A stretch of 38,143 bases of DNA from Oscillospiraceae bacterium (GTDB lineage Bacteria > Bacillota > Clostridia > Oscillospirales > Ruminococcaceae): the NCBI GenBank assembly GCA_030533325.1, contig JAUNJJ010000026.1, forward strand, positions 1 to 38,143. Direction: 5' to 3'. Position numbers and translations under genes: made by a program. This document shows, piece by piece, positions 9,002 through 17,668 of the stretch (position 1 is its first letter; each line of letters starts with the position of its first letter). The notes under the pieces were generated by a model, which did no database searches, was not told where the DNA came from, and worked only from the letters and a program-made list of their open reading frames with translations.

Positions 9002-9060
9002 GTGTTATTCCTCCAGACATTTTGTGATATTATATTTTTTCAGAGTATTTTGTTATTATC

Positions 9061-9090
9061 ATTATATCACTGTAAAATTCAAAAATTCAA
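9061..9090 (-). promoter_or_regulatory. Promoter of the GH98 gene
   Basis: On the minus strand, TTGAAT (9090-9085) and TATAAT (9066-9061) are separated by 18 bases. They lie 60 bases upstream of the ATG. The promoter sits back to back with that of the regulator. Confidence 0.65.
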
Positions 9091-9133
9091 CTCATAAATC
9101 GACTTTGAGGTGGACAAAACGTTTCAGATTATA

Positions 9134-9162
9134 TTGACTTTTTCTTCTGAAATTTATATACT
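9134..9162 (+). promoter_or_regulatory. Promoter of the hybrid regulator
   Basis: TTGACT (9134-9139), 17 bases, TATACT (9157-9162). It is followed by an alternating TA run and the ribosome site AAAGAGGTG. Confidence 0.7.
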
Positions 9163-9197
9163 TAGATATATATATATCCCAAAAAGAGGTGTAAACG

Positions 9198-11402
9198 GTG
9201 CAGTCGTCAAAAAACAGGATGATATTTGGCGTCATTGCTGCCGATGTCAGTTTCACGGCTCAGCGAGAACTAATTATCGGTATTATTGATGAAGCCAAAA
9301 AATATAATATTGATATTGCAGTGATTTCAAACATATATAATGAAAACTGTTGCGACAGAGAACTTGCCTTTGAAAATGTAATATACGATTTGATTCTTTT
9401 ATCTGAGTTTGATGGTTTTATTATGCTTTCTGAGTCGTTTCCGTGTGAGAAATTACAAAAAAAAATTCATAAACATCTTCTTGCCAGAAACGATGTTCCG
9501 ATAATAATTGCAGGATCTATGCTGCCTGATTTTGAGCTTCCGGACCTGATACATATCAACACGGATAATGAGAAAGATATGGAGGAAACAGTGAATCATA
9601 TGATTGAAGAACATGGATTCACAGATATAGATTTTCTGACAGGATATGACTGTATAGAAGTATCGCATATGCGCGTAGAGGGGTACAAAAACGCACTGAA
9701 AAAACACAACATTCCCTTTGATGAAAGTAAAGTTATATACGGGGATTTCTGGCTGGAATCCGGAAAAAAACTTGCCGAAGAATATATAGAGGGACGCAGA
9801 CCATATCCCCAGGCCGTTGTATGTGCTAACGATTACATGGCTTTTGGGCTTCAGGACGAATTCGCCAGAAGAAACATAAATATTTTCAATAAGCTTTCAG
9901 TTGCAGGATTTGATTTTTCCATGATGCGTACCAGTCATTCACCTTTGCTTACCAGCTACAGATTCAACAGGAAACAGCTTGGCCGAGACGCGGTAAAAAT
10001 TCTTTATAAAAAAATCAAATTTAACATTAATGAAGAATTTTTGTCTCCCAAAGGAAACATAATCCATGGAATAAGTTGTCGATGCAGTTTCCTTAAAACG
10101 GAACTTAACGAAGAACTGGAATTTATCCGTTCAAATCAGCTGTATGAACAATGGAGTCTGAACAGCAATATGGAAGAAAAAATCACAAGCTGCCGTACAC
10201 TTGATGAGTTCATGGAGATAGCTGGAGAATATCAGTACCTTGTTCGATATGTTCAGGATATCTTTATATGTCTTTACGAGAACTGGTACGAATATAGGCC
10301 CGACACACAAATTGATAATTTGACATGCAGAAGTATAATGCCGTGGTTTGATAACTCTTCGTTCAGTTTAACCCAAAACAAACTTACAGATATTTTACTC
10401 CGTTCTGATAAATCTGCTGCATATTTTTTTAGTCCTCTGGTTTTTGATAATCGTCTTTTTGGATATGCAATATTAAAATACGATAATCCGGATTCATATG
10501 ACATTATCTTCAAGCACTGGATAAAATCTGTTTCAAACGGTCTTGAATTTCTTCGACTGAAACATGATATTCGATATCTCATGAAATGTCAGACACTCGG
10601 TAAAACTCAGGATACATTAACAGCTCTCAGAAATGATGCCGGAATGAAAATCGCATTTGACAATTCAAAAGATATTAAAGACAAAGGGACATTATTTATA
10701 ATTATGCTTAAAGTCTGTCTGTTTCATGATGATTTTAACGATATTGATAAAACAAATAAAATAGCCTCTCTCCTTGATATAACTGATGCTCTGAAACAAT
10801 TGGGAATAATTCATAATGTCATATGCGGAAGAATTAATGATACTACTTTTCTATGTCTGTTAAACTCTAAAAACTATTCTGCTGAACAGGTTGAAGACCA
10901 TCTGAAAACATTTCTTACTCAGCATAGAACATATCTTTCTTTCTATGGAATGGATTCCTTTCTGCATTGTATACTTCCTTTTAGTGAAAAAGACGTATAT
11001 ACTGATCTGAAGGAGAAATGTATTCAAAATATCAATATTCAGCTCAGGAACAAAATTGAAAAACACAATATTAATTACTACGAAAAAATGCTGGAAATAC
11101 GTAACAGTATATATCTTAATCCACAGGAAGATATCTCAACTGATGATGTTTGCCGTAAGTATTCGTTCAGTCCGGGCTATCTGCGGGTAATGTATAAAAA
11201 ATGTTTTGGTATAAGCTTTCTTCAGGATTATATAAACAGCCGTATTTCCAAAGCAAAGTATCTCCTTCTTACAACAGACTTAAAAATAAATACAATTGCC
11301 GCAGACTGTGGCTATAACGATACAAAGTATTTTCTTCGTCAGTTTCTGAATTGTACCGGAGAAAGTCCAAACAAGTATCGATTAATACACTCCGAATCAT
11401 GA
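9198..11402 (+). CDS. Hybrid regulator: LacI-type ligand domain, degenerate GGDEF, AraC helix-turn-helix
   Basis: The 734-residue protein starts at GTG 9198 behind AAAGAGGTG. Residues 8-300 resemble a LacI-type periplasmic-binding-like sensor domain without its usual N-terminal DNA-binding part (IFGVIAADVSFTAQRELIIG, PQAVVCANDYMAFGL, LSVAGFDF). Residues about 330-460 look GAF-like. Residues about 465-600 keep the GGDEF frame (QDTLTALRNDAG) but read GRINDTTF at 544-551 where active enzymes have GGDEF, so cyclase activity should be lost. An AraC-type helix-turn-helix ends the chain (about 632-732, SFSPGYLRVMYKKCFGISF and the second helix pair IAADCGYNDTKYFLRQF). It is divergent from the GH98 gene and probably switches that gene in response to a sugar. 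A role for bound c-di-GMP or another nucleotide is speculation. Confidence 0.8.
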   Translation: MQSSKNRMIFGVIAADVSFTAQRELIIGIIDEAKKYNIDIAVISNIYNENCCDRELAFENVIYDLILLSEFDGFIMLSESFPCEKLQKKIHKHLLARNDVPIIIAGSMLPDFELPDLIHINTDNEKDMEETVNHMIEEHGFTDIDFLTGYDCIEVSHMRVEGYKNALKKHNIPFDESKVIYGDFWLESGKKLAEEYIEGRRPYPQAVVCANDYMAFGLQDEFARRNINIFNKLSVAGFDFSMMRTSHSPLLTSYRFNRKQLGRDAVKILYKKIKFNINEEFLSPKGNIIHGISCRCSFLKTELNEELEFIRSNQLYEQWSLNSNMEEKITSCRTLDEFMEIAGEYQYLVRYVQDIFICLYENWYEYRPDTQIDNLTCRSIMPWFDNSSFSLTQNKLTDILLRSDKSAAYFFSPLVFDNRLFGYAILKYDNPDSYDIIFKHWIKSVSNGLEFLRLKHDIRYLMKCQTLGKTQDTLTALRNDAGMKIAFDNSKDIKDKGTLFIIMLKVCLFHDDFNDIDKTNKIASLLDITDALKQLGIIHNVICGRINDTTFLCLLNSKNYSAEQVEDHLKTFLTQHRTYLSFYGMDSFLHCILPFSEKDVYTDLKEKCIQNINIQLRNKIEKHNINYYEKMLEIRNSIYLNPQEDISTDDVCRKYSFSPGYLRVMYKKCFGISFLQDYINSRISKAKYLLLTTDLKINTIAADCGYNDTKYFLRQFLNCTGESPNKYRLIHSES

Positions 11403-11442
11403 GATGATGACCGTTATCGGAAGACAGTAAGCTGCGGAATTG

Positions 11443-12522
11443 TTACTGACGTGTATTTGCCTGACTTTTGCATCTTTGCTTATCCTTGTACATCTCAGCA
11501 TCGGCCCGTGCACATATCTGATCAAAACTTTCACTTGAAACAAATGCAGCACCTAAGGCACAGGTGTAAGGAGTTTCTTTCATACGGCTGCGTATTTCTT
11601 CAAGCATTTTTTCCACTGTACTTTCAGGAATTCTGAGACAGATAATCATAAATTCATCTCCTCCGGTTCTGTAAAGTGTGCAGCCTTTTTTAATGGCTTT
11701 TTCAATTGCATTTACAGTTGCACAGATTGCCTCATCACCTTTGGCATGTCCCTGTATATCGTTTATAGTTTTAAGATTATTAAGATCTACAGAAACTACA
11801 GCAGAAATATCCGATTTGTGTTTTTCTGAGTCTATGTAAAAGCAGTGGCGGTTACGTGCACCGGTAAGAGCGTCTCTTTTGAAGTTTTCGATGCAGAAAA
11901 ATGAAAAATACAGGACAATAGAAAGAGAATATGCACTTCGTATTTCACCGTGCATTCCCAAAAAAGATTCCATAATCATAGCAGTTACGTTGACTAAAAC
12001 GATAAGAACAATAAGAAGTCCTTCGGAATAGTCTTTGCTGCAGAATTTCTTTACTGTAAGTATCATCATGATTATAAGATAAAAAACACATACAATATGA
12101 GTTGAAAATCCCAGTGGTCCTCTTACGAATTTGTTTGATGAATCATATGAATATGCAATATCGGTAAAGAAAGCAGAAAAAGCAATCAGCATATTCAAAA
12201 CAATCGGGATTATTATGAGAAAACGGGATTTTTTACTAAGTTTTTTATCTCTTAAAAGAAGCTTTACAAAAAGATATACTATTATCGGACGTACAGAGTA
12301 TCCGATTGCGGAGAATAAAATCCTTAGATTCGTTGGCTTATCAAAGCCGGCAGTCCAGAGTTCCGCACAGTAAGCAGTCATTTCAATAACCGTGAGGACG
12401 AGGCTGTTTGCAAAAACTCTGTTGGTCGTTTTTGAAAAAATAGAGTTTATCAGTAAAAATACTGACATATAAAGTAAAATTATAAGCGTAGAAAAATTCA
12501 TTTCAATAAACCATTTTATCAT
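11443..12522 (-). CDS. Membrane diguanylate cyclase (GGDEF)
   Basis: The 359-residue protein has about six hydrophobic segments in residues 8-210 and a cytoplasmic GGDEF domain at about 216-355. The domain is intact: DALTGARNR, the metal residue D246 in SVDLNNLKTIND, and RTGGDEF with GGDEF at 287-291. It should make cyclic di-GMP from two GTP. The allosteric I-site RxxD expected nine residues before GGDEF is replaced by K-x-x-C, so product inhibition is probably missing. The ribosome site is AGGAGGG. It is convergent with the hybrid regulator, which carries a degenerate GGDEF. The input signal is unknown, because the membrane part matches no sensor I can name. Confidence 0.85.
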   Translation of the reverse strand: MIKWFIEMNFSTLIILLYMSVFLLINSIFSKTTNRVFANSLVLTVIEMTAYCAELWTAGFDKPTNLRILFSAIGYSVRPIIVYLFVKLLLRDKKLSKKSRFLIIIPIVLNMLIAFSAFFTDIAYSYDSSNKFVRGPLGFSTHIVCVFYLIIMMILTVKKFCSKDYSEGLLIVLIVLVNVTAMIMESFLGMHGEIRSAYSLSIVLYFSFFCIENFKRDALTGARNRHCFYIDSEKHKSDISAVVSVDLNNLKTINDIQGHAKGDEAICATVNAIEKAIKKGCTLYRTGGDEFMIICLRIPESTVEKMLEEIRSRMKETPYTCALGAAFVSSESFDQICARADAEMYKDKQRCKSQANTRQ

Positions 12523-12688
12523 AATAACCCTCCTGAATTTCTGTTCTGGATTTTAATTTATTATATCATATTTTGAAATGAAAAAAAAGAATATTTTTTT
12601 ATGAATTGCCGTCTGAAATATCAGTGAAGATGACAGAAAAAATTGACACAGCCTTATCTTAGTATGAAATCAATGAAGTGCTTTTTAA

Positions 12689-13003
12689 TTATGGTTACAT
12701 TATTACAGGAAAGCGAGAGATAATCAGAAGGAAGTGGATGTAGTAATAGATCTGCCACATGAAAAAATTCTGTGTGAGGTTAAGTACCGTAAGAATTCTC
12801 ATATTCCTTTCAGTGACGCAATTGTTGAATTATGCAGTGATGAAAAGTCAAAAGTTACAAGTGCATTTCTTATTACAAAACAGACAGATGACTATGGTAT
12901 AACAAAACATGAAACTAAAGTGCCGGTTTTCAGGATACCGGCAATAGCATTTCTGTATCTGTTGGGAAAAGCAGAGGCAGAGGGACAAAACGGTAAAATG
13001 TAG
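12689..13003 (+). pseudogene. C-terminal remnant of an AAA_14/DUF4143-type ATPase
   Basis: The open frame begins after a stop at 12686 and reads LHYYRKARDNQKEVDVVIDL, then KILCEVKYRKNSH, ending PVFRIPAIAFLYLLGKAE. This is the PD-(D/E)XK-like tail (E-V-D ... E-V-K) of ATPases of the same group as those at 34110 and 35673. The N-terminal Walker region, about 300 residues in the family, is absent. GTG at 12734 could start a protein of 89 residues, but no ribosome site supports it. Probably a dead fragment left by deletion. Confidence 0.75.
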
Positions 13004-13027
13004 CTTACCGTGAAGAATAAAAAACAG

Positions 13028-13059
13028 GGCGTGTACAATTCCAGTGTACACGCCTTTTT
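13028..13059. terminator. Bidirectional terminator
   Basis: GGCGTGTACA (13028-13037) pairs with TGTACACGCC (13045-13054) and is followed by TTTTT. An A-run on its left serves the minus strand. It lies two bases from the end of the TauE/SafE gene. Confidence 0.85.
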
Positions 13060-13060
13060 C

Positions 13061-13828
13061 TTAAATCAGTTTTACTAAAATAATACCTGCCCCAAGAACG
13101 GTGAGAACCACACCAGTGGCACGGTTAAGCACAGTGGCTGAGGCATTGTTTGCAAATTTTGATGCTGCTATTGCCCATAGGAGGGTGGAAAGAACACAGA
13201 CTGCAAGACAGAGCATGTCCGGTTTTCCGCCTATTGCAAAATGACTTACAGAACCGGTTAATGCGGTAAATGCCATAATAAACACACTTGTTCCTACTGC
13301 AGTTTTCAGTTCGTACCCAAGGACTGATGTAAGTATGAGAAGCATCATCATTCCGCCGCCGGCACCGATAAATCCGCATATAAATCCGATAAGTATTCCG
13401 AATATAACGGATTGCCTTAATCGTTTTGCAGGGCTTGATTCGTTCATTTTTTCCTTTGTGGTCATTACCGGCTTTACTATGAATTTTATTCCGAGGAAGA
13501 ATGTCATAACAACTGAAAAGCTTCCCATAGTTTTGTTAGGGACCATATTTGCCACCCAGCTTCCGATGAAGGTAAAGCAAAGAACTGAAATCATCATAGC
13601 AATTCCGTTTTTTATATCAATATTTTTATTTTTTCCGTAGGTGTATGCACTTACAGCACTGGCAAGAACATCGCTTGCAAGCGCTATACCCACTGCTTCA
13701 TATGCCGGCATACCAAGCATGGTGATAAGCACAGGACTTATTACTGCAGCAGCACTCATCCCGGCAAATCCGGTTCCCAGTCCTGCACCTATTCCTGCTA
13801 TGAAGCATACTATTATTTTTGTAAGCAT
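13061..13828 (-). CDS. TauE/SafE-family anion exporter/permease
   Basis: The 255-residue membrane protein has about eight hydrophobic segments and the paired glycine-rich family motifs GIGAGLGTGFAGMSAAAV (residues 13-30) and FICGFIGAGGGMMMLLIL (about 149-166). TauE/SafE proteins move sulfite, sulfonates or related small organic acids across the cell membrane. The substrate here cannot be read from sequence. The ATG follows GGGAG with good spacing. It has no obvious operon partner and ends on a shared terminator. Confidence 0.85.
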   Translation of the reverse strand: MLTKIIVCFIAGIGAGLGTGFAGMSAAAVISPVLITMLGMPAYEAVGIALASDVLASAVSAYTYGKNKNIDIKNGIAMMISVLCFTFIGSWVANMVPNKTMGSFSVVMTFFLGIKFIVKPVMTTKEKMNESSPAKRLRQSVIFGILIGFICGFIGAGGGMMMLLILTSVLGYELKTAVGTSVFIMAFTALTGSVSHFAIGGKPDMLCLAVCVLSTLLWAIAASKFANNASATVLNRATGVVLTVLGAGIILVKLI

Positions 13829-13931
13829 AGAAATCTCCCGTAAATATTATAGTGAACGTCAAAATAAATCTGACTTTCATAATAATTATATCACGTAAGG
13901 ATTTTTTTATCAAGCAAACAATTATTATCAA

Positions 13932-13960
13932 TTGCCATACAATACATCATATGTTATAAT
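13932..13960 (+). promoter_or_regulatory. Promoter of the 105-residue gene
   Basis: TTGCCA (13932-13937), 17 bases, TATAAT (13955-13960), 53 bases before the ATG. Confidence 0.65.
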
Positions 13961-14013
13961 GAATATATCCTGTTCAGGGAAGTTCAGCGTATTTTAAAGG
14001 AAGGAATAAAATT

Positions 14014-14331
14014 ATGGACGGAATAGATACATCAAAACTTAATCTCAGAGACATACCGGAAAATAATGAATTCAATTATTACACAGGAAGCGGCTCTGAT
14101 ATGCTGGAGGTAACCGCTTCAGACCTTGATATGATTAACAATCCTGAAAAATATATGGAAATGGAAATCAGGAAGATTGAAGAAGAGGAAAAGGCAATTG
14201 CTGAGGCTGAGGATATCAGGAACGGAAAACCACTTGATATACAGACCTGGGAGCTTATTCAGAGGGAGAGAGAAGAGCGGAAAAAAGCCAGGATAGAAGC
14301 CTGCATGGCAAAGTGGAGTAAAAAAAATTAG
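14014..14331 (+). CDS. Hypothetical 105-residue acidic, coiled-coil protein
   Basis: I do not recognise this protein. It has no signal peptide or membrane segment. The N-terminal 50 residues are polar (GIDTSKLNLRDIPENNEFNY). From about residue 45 onward the chain is rich in E, K and R with a heptad-like spacing (EIRKIEEEEKAIAEAEDIRN, then REREERKKARIEACMAKW), so a helical coiled coil is likely. The promoter and ribosome site (AAGGAAGG) are strong, so it should be made. It sits between a transporter and the relic of an AAA ATPase gene, with no partner gene to suggest a role. Confidence 0.65.
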   Translation: MDGIDTSKLNLRDIPENNEFNYYTGSGSDMLEVTASDLDMINNPEKYMEMEIRKIEEEEKAIAEAEDIRNGKPLDIQTWELIQREREERKKARIEACMAKWSKKN

Positions 14332-14359
14332 CATTGTTATCAGCATTTATTGTTTTATC

Positions 14360-14388
14360 TTGATAACTATTCGAAAAAATGATATACT
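14360..14388 (+). promoter_or_regulatory. Surviving promoter of the deleted AAA-ATPase gene
   Basis: TTGATA (14360-14365), 17 bases, TATACT (14383-14388). It leads into AGGGG at 14411-14415 and an ATG at 14423. Confidence 0.6.
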
Positions 14389-14422
14389 GTAAGTGTTTAT
14401 ACAAATGAACAGGGGCACAATT

Positions 14423-14610
14423 ATGGGAACATATCGATGATTATTGAACTTAAGTATGATAAAGATGCTGATACTGCAATAAAACAGATCAAAGAAAAAA
14501 GATATGCCGGAAGCATTGAGGGCTACAATGATGTTTTGCTTGTTGGTGTGAATTATGACAAGGACAGCAAAAAACATGAGTGTACTATTGAGAGGTTCAA
14601 TGTTGAATAA
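14423..14610 (+). pseudogene. Relic of an AAA-ATPase/PDDEXK_9 gene: start and tail only
   Basis: The ATG at 14423 gives MGTY, the usual start of the predicted AAA-ATPase family (PF09820 with PF08011), and then hits a stop. One frame over, from 14437, 57 residues match the family's nuclease-like tail (MIIELKYDKDADTAIKQIKE, KRYAGSI, VLLVGVNYDKDSKKHECTIE). The E-x-K of IIELK is the expected catalytic lysine strand. About 450-500 residues between start and tail are missing. Promoter, ribosome site and both ends remain in place, which points to one internal deletion rather than decay. The family is inferred from the tail motif. Confidence 0.7.
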
Positions 14611-14686
14611 TGTGATATGACAACGATAGAATAACATAGTCCCTGTAATCAACGTAAATATGTGACTTACAGATATAAACAGAAGA

Positions 14687-14719
14687 AGGCGGAATGAAGA
14701 TTTCCGTCTTTTTTTTTGT
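14687..14719 (+). terminator. Terminator after the relic
   Basis: GGCGGAA pairs with TTTCCGTC through one wobble and is followed by nine T. The rest of 14611-14874 is leader DNA of the next gene. Confidence 0.6.
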
Positions 14720-14798
14720 GTCTGCGGACGCTGAAATATTCTTTTAAGAAAAGTGTTACGGTTTAAGAGGAAAAAAATTTAAAAAAAATAAATTTCCC

Positions 14799-14828
14799 TG
14801 AAACATTTTGTGGTTATGAAAAGTATTA
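14799..14828 (+). promoter_or_regulatory. Conserved leader with ECF-like promoter, paralogue 1
   Basis: TGAAACATTTTG (14799-14810) and AGTATTAC near 14822-14829 are kept almost base for base in front of the second paralogue (17592 onward). TGAAAC with AGTA about 17 bases on resembles an ECF-sigma promoter. A poor sigma-A reading is also possible. Confidence 0.4.
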
Positions 14829-14874
14829 CTATCAGAAAGATAAAAAATTCCAACAACAACAAGGAGGACTAACA

Positions 14875-17355
14875 ATGAAAAAATTTTTAGCAATGTTATC
14901 AGCATTTGTAATTTGCTGTGCACAGATGCCGGCAATGGCAGGGGCGTCGGTTGAATCACTGCAGAGTGTTCCTGCAGCTGAACATGAAGAAGCAGTCGGA
15001 CAATATCGCCGTCAGGTTAATGATCACAAATACTTTTCATATCTGTTCGATGATATTCCTGTGTTTATGAATTACAGAACATATTACAGAACATATATGA
15101 TTACAGGTGATTATGTAAAGGAATTCAGAGTAGTTCAGAATGCACCGGTACTTCACATCAACTTATATGCAAATACCAGACTTACCGAAGAATCGGAATG
15201 TATTCAGAAGATACTTGGTGTTATGCCTGAAGATACTTGTGTTCAGTACAATATTCAGGAAGCTGATATATACAGTACGGATACAGATGCAGAGACTGTC
15301 GCAAAGGTTGAAGAGATTATCAGAAGCTATGACAGTACAATCACGGAAAGCAGTACTGAAACAAAAATTTACTACGATGATGTAATTCTCGATTTTTCAG
15401 GACTTTATTATACAGATGAAAACTTTGACGCTGAGGGAGTTCTTGAATATATTGAGGGGCTGGAACTTAAAAATGCCAATGGTAATCTGATAGAGTACAC
15501 AGTAAAAAAGACAACGCTTGATTATTCAGGTCAGTCTTATTACTCGGTTATGATTGATGATGCTGAAATCAGCAGCTGGTTTCTTGTCGCAAAACATATA
15601 AGGGAAAAGTTCGGATACAAACTTGATACTGACGGCAGGTACTATGATCTTGAGTCCCGTATGATGAACCGTGAGGGTAATTACGGCTATATAGATGCAA
15701 AAGAAGAGACTGTGAAGTCTACAGACAACCTTGTAAATGAATCTGCTCCTGCAGGAAATCCGGTAAGCGGTGTTATTTACGGTGATATTACTTCAGACGG
15801 AAGAGTAGATGTTTCTGACCTTTCAACTCTTGCACTCTGCCTTATCGGCGAGAAAGAGCTTGACTTTATGCAGAAGGAAGCTGCGGATGCAACATATGAC
15901 GGAATGATAAATCTTTCTGATCTTGCCCGGATAAGGCAGTATATTTCACATATAACAGATAAACTGGGACCATCAGATGATATTGATATCACACCGGTTG
16001 ATATAACGGAAAAATGCAGTTTGTACAGAGCGGATGTGCCGGCATTTATTGACGAGACTGTTGCCATATCTTCAAAAGAAGAGCTTGATGCATTAACTGA
16101 TGAATTTTTTTATTCGGAACCGATAAATGAAATAAATGAAACCTGGGAAAACTGGAAGAAGGAAAATATCCCGGATGATTTTTTTGAGAACAACAGACTT
16201 GTTATTATAAATGATGTCAATGCCTGCAACGGAGAAATTCAGACTGTTTCAAAGATTGAAGCAGACGGATTAGGCAGAGTTACAGTGAGCATAGATGATA
16301 TGCAGCCGTTAGAGCCAACCTGCCTTGCAGGTTATGAATGTATCGTTATAAAAGTACCGCTGACAGATGAACTGAGCGGAAAGAAATTTATCGCACGAGC
16401 AGATAAAAATGTTTTTTATGACAGAAACAAAATTGAAGACTGCCGATTCTTTAATCTGTCATCCTCACAGTATATTGAAGAGATAAAGGATTTTGATAAT
16501 CCGTTGAATGTTACAGTAAGCTCAATGGATGAATTCAATAAACTTAACGACAGTTATTCAGGATTGTTTGACAGCCTTGCGGAAAAAGCGAAACTGTCTG
16601 ACGAACTTTTTGAAAGCAATAAGCTTTTCATAACATGTTTCAATGAAGGCACTTCATCTTCAAGAAATTCCATAGGCTGTATGTCACTGACAAATGACGG
16701 AAAGTTCTTTATGACCGTTGTAAGAAACGTGCCGGAATCCTGTGACAGCGCGATGCAGTGCTGGATACTTGGTGCTGTCGTACCGGATGAATCAGTGAAG
16801 GCTGTAGAAGGAAAGATAAAGGTAAGCGCTGATTACTCAAAGTTTGCTTCTACAGATCATTTCCGTTTTTCAGGTCCGTTTTTCGCCGTTGAAACAGAGC
16901 ATTCTCTTCTTGATAAATGTGTTACAAAGTGCTGGCTGGCTGATAACTGTTCTCCGGATCTTACAAATACAGATGGCAGAAAAGACTTTCTTATCGGAAG
17001 TTATGATGAGTTCAGAAACCTGAATGAAAAACTTGAAGGATTTATGGATTACATTTACGAAGATATGGTGAAAACTCCTGAATTTTTTGACAGCAACTAT
17101 CTGTTTGTAATGTTCGATACTGATGCGGTACCGCATTCAGATGAAAACATTACAGATATAAGAGTAAACAGATGCGGCGAACTCTGCGTTGAGGTTTTAA
17201 ATACTGCAACAGCAAGAATTACAGATAATGTTGTACTGGAAGAGTGGCATGTGGCTGCTGCTGTTCCAAAGAGTGAACTTTTCTTTGAAAGCTGCATGCT
17301 TGATACACACAAGATAAGAAACAGTTACTACAACGGATATGAGGGCAGGCAGTAA
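14875..17355 (+). CDS. Secreted protein with internal dockerin and three C-terminal repeats (paralogue 1)
   Basis: The 826-residue product starts with a signal peptide (MKKFLAMLSAFVICCAQMPA, about 1-24). An unrecognised N-terminal region (about 45-265) precedes a dockerin placed mid-chain at about 302-365 (loops DITSDGRVDVSD and DATYDGMINLSD, tail ARIRQYISHI). Three similar modules of about 110 residues follow (about 395-508, 545-650, 704-812). Each begins with S-x-E/D-E-L/F-x-x-L, continues with FF-x-x-N-x-L-hydrophobic-3 (FFENNRLVII, LFESNKLFIT, FFDSNYLFVM), and the last two end with W-x-x-x-A-x-V-P. They resemble PrcB-like small beta domains, but that is a guess. No catalytic motif is seen. 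GGAGG precedes the ATG. It is probably a cellulosome component of unknown job; the next gene is its tandem copy. Confidence 0.85.
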   Translation: MKKFLAMLSAFVICCAQMPAMAGASVESLQSVPAAEHEEAVGQYRRQVNDHKYFSYLFDDIPVFMNYRTYYRTYMITGDYVKEFRVVQNAPVLHINLYANTRLTEESECIQKILGVMPEDTCVQYNIQEADIYSTDTDAETVAKVEEIIRSYDSTITESSTETKIYYDDVILDFSGLYYTDENFDAEGVLEYIEGLELKNANGNLIEYTVKKTTLDYSGQSYYSVMIDDAEISSWFLVAKHIREKFGYKLDTDGRYYDLESRMMNREGNYGYIDAKEETVKSTDNLVNESAPAGNPVSGVIYGDITSDGRVDVSDLSTLALCLIGEKELDFMQKEAADATYDGMINLSDLARIRQYISHITDKLGPSDDIDITPVDITEKCSLYRADVPAFIDETVAISSKEELDALTDEFFYSEPINEINETWENWKKENIPDDFFENNRLVIINDVNACNGEIQTVSKIEADGLGRVTVSIDDMQPLEPTCLAGYECIVIKVPLTDELSGKKFIARADKNVFYDRNKIEDCRFFNLSSSQYIEEIKDFDNPLNVTVSSMDEFNKLNDSYSGLFDSLAEKAKLSDELFESNKLFITCFNEGTSSSRNSIGCMSLTNDGKFFMTVVRNVPESCDSAMQCWILGAVVPDESVKAVEGKIKVSADYSKFASTDHFRFSGPFFAVETEHSLLDKCVTKCWLADNCSPDLTNTDGRKDFLIGSYDEFRNLNEKLEGFMDYIYEDMVKTPEFFDSNYLFVMFDTDAVPHSDENITDIRVNRCGELCVEVLNTATARITDNVVLEEWHVAAAVPKSELFFESCMLDTHKIRNSYYNGYEGRQ

Positions 17356-17404
17356 ACAGCAGAATTTTTAGTTTTAAAAATCTTAAACAGCTTTTTTCTA
17401 CACC

Positions 17405-17438
17405 CCGGTTTCACTTTTTAGGTGAAACCGGAAAAATT
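17405..17438 (+). terminator. Terminator of paralogue 1
   Basis: CCGGTTTCAC (17405-17414) and GTGAAACCGG (17422-17431) are perfect complements, followed by a short A-run and T6. The remainder up to 17668 holds a dispersed repeat at 17504-17544 and the duplicated leader of the next gene. Confidence 0.85.
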
Positions 17439-17503
17439 TTTTAAAATTATTGCAGTAATGTGGTAATTCATTAAAAGAGCCATATTCTAAACATATTCAA
17501 GTC

Positions 17504-17544
17504 TGCACGGAGATGACGCAGTCATCGGATGTGCAAGGCAAATA
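17504..17544. repeat. Dispersed short repeat, copy A
   Basis: TGCACGGAG, then a variable centre, then CGGATGTGCAAGGCAA. Related copies are at 29729-29755 and 30538-30577. The ends TGCAC and GTGCA are complementary. Confidence 0.6.
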
Positions 17545-17591
17545 ACCCTTTAAACAGCCGGTTCCTGAACAGTTAAAAAAATAAATTCCCC

Positions 17592-17621
17592 TGAAACATT
17601 TTGCGGTTATGAAAAGTATTA
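17592..17621 (+). promoter_or_regulatory. Conserved leader with ECF-like promoter, paralogue 2
   Basis: TGAAACATTTTG begins at 17592. The leader is nearly identical to that of paralogue 1 up to and through the signal-peptide codons. Confidence 0.4.
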
Positions 17622-17668
17622 CTATCAGAAAGGCAAAAAACTTCTAACCACAAGAAGGAGGATTAACA

